Assembly: GCA_013298985.1 (NCBI GenBank)
Contig: JAAFJS010000015.1
Coordinates: 1-45,514 of the forward strand
Origin: Cytophagales bacterium
GTDB taxonomy: Bacteria > Bacteroidota > Bacteroidia > Cytophagales > Thermoflexibacteraceae
Length of the DNA: 45,514 nt
Direction: 5' to 3'
The translations under genes were made by a program, and so were the position numbers. The notes under the pieces were generated by a model. The model saw only the letters and a program-made list of their open reading frames with translations, searched no databases and had not been told where the DNA came from. This document shows, piece after piece, positions 41,016 to 45,514 of the stretch; the stretch's first letter is position 1, and every line of letters begins with the position of its first letter.

Positions 41016-43202
41016 TTATTTCACAAAAAGTAATTCTCTGTATTTGACGATAGGCCACTCTTCGTTATCTACGATAAGTTCGAGCTTATCTATATTGTAG
41101 CGAATCACATCAAAGAAAGGCTTTACTTTTTCGCAGTAGGCAACTGATTTTTTGTGTCCTTCCAGTTCGTTTGCCTCTTTGCGAGCCTCTACCATGGCAT
41201 CTACATTGGTTTTGATAGCCAAAATATGCTGTGAAATGCTCTTAATCAAGTCTATAAAGAATTTTGCTTCTTCCTTCAAGCCAATATCTTGCAAGCCTTC
41301 TGCATTGCTAATCAGCTTGTTTTGGTAGTTTACTGCCGCAGGAATGATTTGATTCATGGCAAAATTGCCCAAGGCACGAGATTCAATTTGCGTTTTCAGC
41401 GTGTATTGGTCGTGCATGATTTCTACGCGTGCGTGTAGCTCTCTTTCACTCACTATCTTGTTGCCTACCAATACTTTGTGTGCGCTTTTGCTCAAATAAG
41501 ATTGGAGGGCGTGTGGCGTAGTTTTGATATTGCCAAGTTTGCGTTTTTCAGCCTCTTTGACCCACTCTTCGCTGTAACCATTGCCTTCGAAGCGAATTTT
41601 CTTGGACGATTTAATGTATTCGCGCAATACCTCAACGATAGCCAATTCTTTTTTCATGTCTTTGGCTATTTTGGCATCAACTTCTTCTTTGAATTTTACC
41701 AGTTGGTCAGCCACGATAGTATTCAGAATCGTCATGGCAGTCGCGCAGTTAGCAGAAGAACCTACAGCGCGGAACTCAAATTTGTTTCCTGTGAAGGCAA
41801 AAGGAGAAGTACGGTTACGGTCAGTATTATCAAGCAAAATAGGCGGAATCTTGTCAATGCCCAATTTCATATACATATTATCGCCTTTGTCGACCTTGAT
41901 ATTGCCATTGCTTTCGAGTTCGTCCAGCACTTCCGTCATTTGTTTGCCAATGAAAACGGACATAATCGCAGGAGGAGCTTCGTTTGCGCCCAATCGGAAG
42001 TCGTTAGGTGCAGAAGCGATACTTGCGCGCAACAAATCATCATTTTCATAAACCGCTTTTACAGTATTGACAAAGAAAGTGAGGAACTGTAAATTTTCTT
42101 TTGCTTTGCTGCTTGGTCCCAAGAGGTTTACGCCAGTATTGGTTGCCAAAGCCCAGTTATTATGCTTGCCGCTACCATTGATGCCTGCAAACGGTTTTTC
42201 ATGTAAAATAGCTTTCAAATTGTGCCTTTCAGCTACCTTGTCGATGATGTCCATGATGAGCTGGTTGTGGTCGTTTGCTAAATTCACTTCTTCGAAAGTA
42301 GGCGCGCACTCAAACTGCCCAGGGGCGACTTCGTTGTGGCGAGTACGCAAAGGAATCCCAAGTTTCAACGCCTCAATCTCGAAATCTGCCATGAAATCAC
42401 GTACGCGAACGGGAATAGAGCCAAAATAGTGGTCTTCTAACTGCTGACCTTTGGCGGGAGAGTGTCCAAAAAGGGTTCTGCCAGCCAGCATGAGGTCTGG
42501 GCGAGCATGGTACAAAGCTCTATCTACCAAGAAATATTCCTGTTCGATGCCCAGTGTAGCCACTACTTTATTTACGTCTTTGTCAAAATATTCTCTGATA
42601 ACTGCAGTGGCGGCTTTATCGATAAACGCCAATGCCTTCAAAAGTGGGGCTTTGTGGTCAAGTGCTTCGCTGGTGTAAGAAACGAAAACAGTAGGGATAC
42701 AAAGCGTTTTGGTCGCCCCCAAATCCATGATAAATGCGGGAGAAGTAGGGTCCCATGCAGTGTAGCCTCTTGCCTCGAAAGTGTTGCGGATTCCGCCACT
42801 TGGGAACGAAGATGCGTCAGGCTCTTGGCGTACCAAGGCACTGCCCTTGAATTTTTCTATGACTTTGCCTGCACCAGCCACATCAAAAAAGGCATCATGC
42901 TTTTCTGCGGTTACACCCGAAAGTGGCTGAAACCAGTGTGTAAAGTGGGTCGCACCCTTGTCGATAGCCCAGACTTTCATGGCAGAAGCAACTGCATCGA
43001 CCACATTGTCGTCCATTTCTTCGCCTTTGTCTATGGAATCTCTTAATTTTTTGTAGGTTTCAGATGAAATATTTGCTTTCATCGCTTCTTCACCAAAAAC
43101 GTTCATGCCATAATAATCAGAAACTTTTTTGGAGGGAGGAATAACAGTTACAGGAGTTCTGCTTTGCGCCTGCTGTAAGGCTATAAATCTAAGTTTGGTC
43201 AT
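41016..43202 (-). CDS. glnN: Glutamine synthetase, type III
   Basis: 728 residues from the ATG at 43202, the usual type III length; 20 more codons upstream are open but not conserved. Type III marks: 'MTKLRFIALQQAQSR' start, 'SDYYGMNVFGEEAM', 'LGIEQEYFLVD' (about 218-228), 'RHNEVAPGQFECAP', 'INGSGKHNNWALATN' (about 341-355) and 'FEFRAVGSSANCATAM'. It makes glutamine from glutamate, ammonia and ATP in the cytoplasm as a double-ring dodecamer, and is the common enzyme in Bacteroidota. Monocistronic with a strong terminator; no GlnB/GlnK regulator is near. Confidence 0.95.
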   Translation of the reverse strand: MTKLRFIALQQAQSRTPVTVIPPSKKVSDYYGMNVFGEEAMKANISSETYKKLRDSIDKGEEMDDNVVDAVASAMKVWAIDKGATHFTHWFQPLSGVTAEKHDAFFDVAGAGKVIEKFKGSALVRQEPDASSFPSGGIRNTFEARGYTAWDPTSPAFIMDLGATKTLCIPTVFVSYTSEALDHKAPLLKALAFIDKAATAVIREYFDKDVNKVVATLGIEQEYFLVDRALYHARPDLMLAGRTLFGHSPAKGQQLEDHYFGSIPVRVRDFMADFEIEALKLGIPLRTRHNEVAPGQFECAPTFEEVNLANDHNQLIMDIIDKVAERHNLKAILHEKPFAGINGSGKHNNWALATNTGVNLLGPSSKAKENLQFLTFFVNTVKAVYENDDLLRASIASAPNDFRLGANEAPPAIMSVFIGKQMTEVLDELESNGNIKVDKGDNMYMKLGIDKIPPILLDNTDRNRTSPFAFTGNKFEFRAVGSSANCATAMTILNTIVADQLVKFKEEVDAKIAKDMKKELAIVEVLREYIKSSKKIRFEGNGYSEEWVKEAEKRKLGNIKTTPHALQSYLSKSAHKVLVGNKIVSERELHARVEIMHDQYTLKTQIESRALGNFAMNQIIPAAVNYQNKLISNAEGLQDIGLKEEAKFFIDLIKSISQHILAIKTNVDAMVEARKEANELEGHKKSVAYCEKVKPFFDVIRYNIDKLELIVDNEEWPIVKYRELLFVK

Positions 43203-43358
43203 ATTTTTGAGGTTTTTATAAATTTTGCTTACATTTTTAGCCAAATTTGATAAAAATTTCAATTATTTTCAAACTTTTACTAAAAAAATAGCATTTTTTT
43301 CAAAAAAAGATTCTTTTTTAGTAAAAATACTATTTATCTACACCAAATAAAGTGCGCG

Positions 43359-44996
43359 CTATTGTAATTTTGTCTTAAAAAAATCTATCAAAGGCTGATT
43401 GGCAAGTGCGGGATTGGGCAAAGTGCCATAGCCATAGTACAGTCCAAAATTGTCTTCGTGATAAACGTGATAAGTAAACGGCATTTTGTAGGCTCTCGCA
43501 ATATCAATCATGTCATTTACCCACTTGAGTCCGCCTTTGTCATTGGCAAAACAGGGAACACCTACCCCAAATTCGCCCATATAAATAGGTAGATTTTTTG
43601 TATTACTCCAATCTACATATTTCTTCAAACTACTTTCTAATATGTCTTTATTCCTCCCACTAACAGGCGAATTGGTCGTTATAAAATCAATTCTCAATCT
43701 ACAAGTTGCACCGCTTGCAATGTTTTCTCCTTTGACCCAGCCATTGATTTGATAAGAATAATTGGGCTTAGGAATGAATACTTTGGTGTAATTACTTAAA
43801 TTACAATCACTTGTTGCTCTTTCTATGGACAAACTTTTATTATTGCTTCGTCCTGTCATTGCCATTTCCCCCTTGCCTGTATTATTTTCACTCCAATAGC
43901 CCCAGCCATCAAAGTCATCAAGCGAAAGTGAAAAAATATCACGAATATAGTCCCCTTTTTCATCAAATTCTTTGATAGTGAGGTCATCAAAATAAACTTT
44001 GCCGCTTACATTTGCACCTACCAAGGCAGGTAGCCCTATTTTGATTTTGGCATCTGTAATTTTATATTTAATGCCTTCTATGTACGTCCAATCTGTATTT
44101 CCAGTACGCATGGTAGGATTGGCAAAGGTGGCTGTGTACCAGTTTCCATTGGAGTAACTAATAATACTTTCATCAGGATATTTTCCGCCATCACCAAGCC
44201 CTGCCCAAGTAAATAACTGGTGTGTGTAGATAAAAGGGTCGTAAGTGTGAAATTCATACACGATATTTTTATCATTGATGATGGGAAAATTGAGGTCTGC
44301 ATCTTCCTGACTCACTCCTTTGACGGCGATACAGCGTTCTATAAAAATAATGTGCTTGGTATCTACCAATCTGATTTCGTTTGTAGTACGCTGTGCTAAC
44401 TGCTGCCATTGTTGCTTGCTTGAGGTGGGAATTGGCTCATTGACCAATCCAAAACCAATGATTTGCTTCTCCTCTTTGTATCTCTGTGCGATTGCCTTCC
44501 ACAATGCTGTCAGCCTATTCTGGTTTTCTGCAACATTCCAAAGTGCATCTCCATTACCTTGCGATTGGAAGCCACCTTGCGGGACGTGTATATTCAAAAT
44601 GAGGTAGATACCATGTTTTTTTGCCCAAGCAATATTTTTGTCTATCCATGCCCAGCCTGCTTGTTTGTACTGATAGGGTGCATTGTCATTCTCAAAAGTT
44701 TTATAGTTCAGGTAAAAGCGTATTACATTCATATTCATGCTTTTAACTCTTGCAAAGTCTTCTTCTGTATGATGTGTTTCGGGCAAGGCATTATCACTCC
44801 AAACTTCATTACCAAAAGCGATTCCCTTCAAATCAATAGGATTTCCGCTACCATCAACGATTAATTTCCCCTTGGCGTGCATAAAGTCGTTCGTAGCAAC
44901 AGGCGAGTCTTTGACTTCTTCATTGACTTGCTTTTTGCAAGAAGCACAGAGAAACAGTAAGAGCAGCGTTTTTAGAAAAATGTTTTGGATATTCAT
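43359..44996 (-). CDS. GH5-like glycoside hydrolase lipoprotein with a module inside the barrel
   Basis: 545 residues from the ATG at 44996, which opens a lipoprotein signal ending 'LFLCASC' (C20); 25 more codons upstream are open but spoil it. The (beta/alpha)8 core has 'IGFGLVNEPIPT' with the acid/base Glu187, 'YEFHTYDPFIYT' (His250) and 'LPIYMGEFGVGVP' with the nucleophile Glu475. Between the last two lies an extra ~165-residue beta-rich module (about 275-440) with 'WYTATFANPTMRTGNTDWTY', 'GKVYFDDLTIKEFDEKG' and 'YSYQINGWVKGENIASG', like a carbohydrate-binding module. It should cleave beta-linked polysaccharide at the outer membrane; cellulose, mannan or glucan are possible. Single gene. 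Confidence 0.85.
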   Translation of the reverse strand: MNIQNIFLKTLLLLFLCASCKKQVNEEVKDSPVATNDFMHAKGKLIVDGSGNPIDLKGIAFGNEVWSDNALPETHHTEEDFARVKSMNMNVIRFYLNYKTFENDNAPYQYKQAGWAWIDKNIAWAKKHGIYLILNIHVPQGGFQSQGNGDALWNVAENQNRLTALWKAIAQRYKEEKQIIGFGLVNEPIPTSSKQQWQQLAQRTTNEIRLVDTKHIIFIERCIAVKGVSQEDADLNFPIINDKNIVYEFHTYDPFIYTHQLFTWAGLGDGGKYPDESIISYSNGNWYTATFANPTMRTGNTDWTYIEGIKYKITDAKIKIGLPALVGANVSGKVYFDDLTIKEFDEKGDYIRDIFSLSLDDFDGWGYWSENNTGKGEMAMTGRSNNKSLSIERATSDCNLSNYTKVFIPKPNYSYQINGWVKGENIASGATCRLRIDFITTNSPVSGRNKDILESSLKKYVDWSNTKNLPIYMGEFGVGVPCFANDKGGLKWVNDMIDIARAYKMPFTYHVYHEDNFGLYYGYGTLPNPALANQPLIDFFKTKLQ

Positions 44997-45206
44997 AAAT
45001 AGTAAAATGTTAATAATCAATGAATTAAATAAAATGCTTAAGTAATTGAGCAAATTAAAACGTACATTCACATTTATGCGAATATGCTGTTTATCAGTAA
45101 CTTACAATCGCATAGATGCAATTTTACTTTTGCTTAATTAGTTATTTATTTATATTTAAAAAATTACATAAATAATTGGCTATGAATTACTTACTTCGTC
45201 TAAAGG

Positions 45207-45240
45207 CAAAGTTACATTTGTCCAATTACTTAATAATCAA
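45207..45240 (-). promoter_or_regulatory. Candidate promoter far upstream of the GH5 gene
   Basis: The minus strand reads TAACTTTG (complement of 45207-45214) with TTG (complement of 45238-45240) 23 bp upstream. It lies about 210 bp before the GH5 start, implying a long leader. The other candidates in the spacer are worse. The 324-bp spacer 44997-45320 holds nothing else recognised except the terminator at its right end. Confidence 0.35.
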
Positions 45241-45267
45241 TATTCAAGAGAAAAATTATTCTTTCAA

Positions 45268-45302
45268 AAATAAATGCTTCCCTGAAAGGAAAGCATTTAT
45301 TT
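45268..45302 (-). terminator. Intrinsic terminator of the isomerase/epimerase-like gene
   Basis: AAATAAATGCTT (45268-45279) pairs exactly with AAGCATTTATTT (45291-45302), with CC/GG added by a one-base bulge. The minus strand continues with TTTTGAAAG. It lies 18 bp after the stop at 45321. Confidence 0.7.
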
Positions 45303-45320
45303 AGTAATGAAGCCATTTTT

Positions 45321-45514
45321 TTATATTCCTAACACCTTCTTATTAAAAGCCTCGTCTGCGCCTGCGCCTGCAAAGTCGTCAAAAGCACGTTCTGTTACCC
45401 TGATGATGTGATTTTTGATGAACTCTGCGCCTTCCCTTGCGCCATCTTCGGGGTGCTTGAGGCAACATTCCCACTCCATCACTGCCCAGCCGTCATAATC
45501 ATAAGCAGTGAGTT
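45321..45514 (-). CDS. Sugar phosphate isomerase/epimerase-like protein, C-terminal 63 residues
   Basis: The frame enters from the right edge (first full codon ends at 45512) and stops at 45321-45323. The tail reads 'YDYDGWAVMEWECCLKHPED', then 'GAREGAEFIKNHIIRVTERA' and 'FDDFAGAGADEAFNKKVLGI', the typical end of Bacteroidota xylose-isomerase-like TIM-barrel proteins (IolE/IolI-related), which have an 'EWE' metal-binding Glu and a conserved 'FAG' region. The rest, including the other metal ligands, is outside the window. Full proteins act on inositol or sugar derivatives in the cytoplasm or periplasm. Followed by an intrinsic terminator. Confidence 0.8.
   Translation of the reverse strand, partial: LTAYDYDGWAVMEWECCLKHPEDGAREGAEFIKNHIIRVTERAFDDFAGAGADEAFNKKVLGI

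Noticed and set aside
41478-42092. Long plus-strand frame opposite the glutamine synthetase gene
   Set aside because: It is antisense to a well-conserved gene and codes for low-complexity, Phe/Ile-rich sequence typical of complement frames.

Overview
The window looks like chromosomal DNA of a Bacteroidota bacterium, most likely a free-living Cytophagales-type organism. The reasons are: AT-leaning DNA with very AT-rich spacers; promoter elements of the TAnnTTTG (-7) / TTG (-33) type and no obvious Shine-Dalgarno motifs; many exported proteins with short signal peptides or SPII lipoboxes; and family content typical of that phylum (type III glutamine synthetase, DUF4494 protein, SulP transporter, TPR histidine kinase, GH29 and GH5 lipoproteins). 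Genus cannot be settled from the sequence alone.

Layout. 1-823: the C-terminal tip of a polymorphic-toxin-like GIY-YIG nuclease and an adjacent Imm26-like immunity gene. 910-3530: a secreted beta-helix protein, an O-methyltransferase and a DUF4494 protein. 3607-7511: a SulP anion transporter divergent from an outer-membrane porin. 7529-11622: a duplicated-domain secreted protein, a vWA membrane protein and an MpaB/rubber-oxygenase-family protein. 11683-12714: a small accessory block bounded by a 26-bp direct repeat, holding a 182-bp MITE-like element with 15-bp terminal inverted repeats and a two-gene unit (small protein plus retropepsin-like protease). 12731-16741: class II HMG-CoA reductase, M42 peptidase and an EamA transporter, separated by spacers full of palindromes. 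16831-18997: a heptamer tandem array, an LVIVD beta-propeller lipoprotein and a small exported protein. 19119-23626: a tandem amidohydrolase and two exported proteins of unknown function. 23991-29345: a TPR/coiled-coil histidine kinase, a secreted two-repeat protein, an SGNH hydrolase and a DUF1707-like protein. 29474-37085: an alpha-L-fucosidase, an ATP-grasp protein, an M1 aminopeptidase and a divergent gamma-glutamyltransferase. 37224-39594: a tight cluster of STAS antagonist, RsbW-like kinase, DNA polymerase III delta and a membrane protein. 39719-45514: ribosomal protein S20, a lipoprotein, type III glutamine synthetase, a GH5 lipoprotein with a module inside its barrel, and the C-terminus of a sugar phosphate isomerase/epimerase-like protein.

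Most genes are housekeeping or envelope functions in short transcription units. The genes that clearly work together are the toxin/immunity pair, the small-protein/protease pair (ATGA overlap), the STAS/RsbW pair (partner switching), the SulP/porin divergent pair (probably anion passage across both membranes) and the SGNH/DUF1707 pair. No rRNA, tRNA, CRISPR array, intact insertion sequence or prophage was seen. The most unusual parts are the direct-repeat-bounded block at 11683-12714 and the family of short palindromes with a TAAA loop scattered at 14356-29417.
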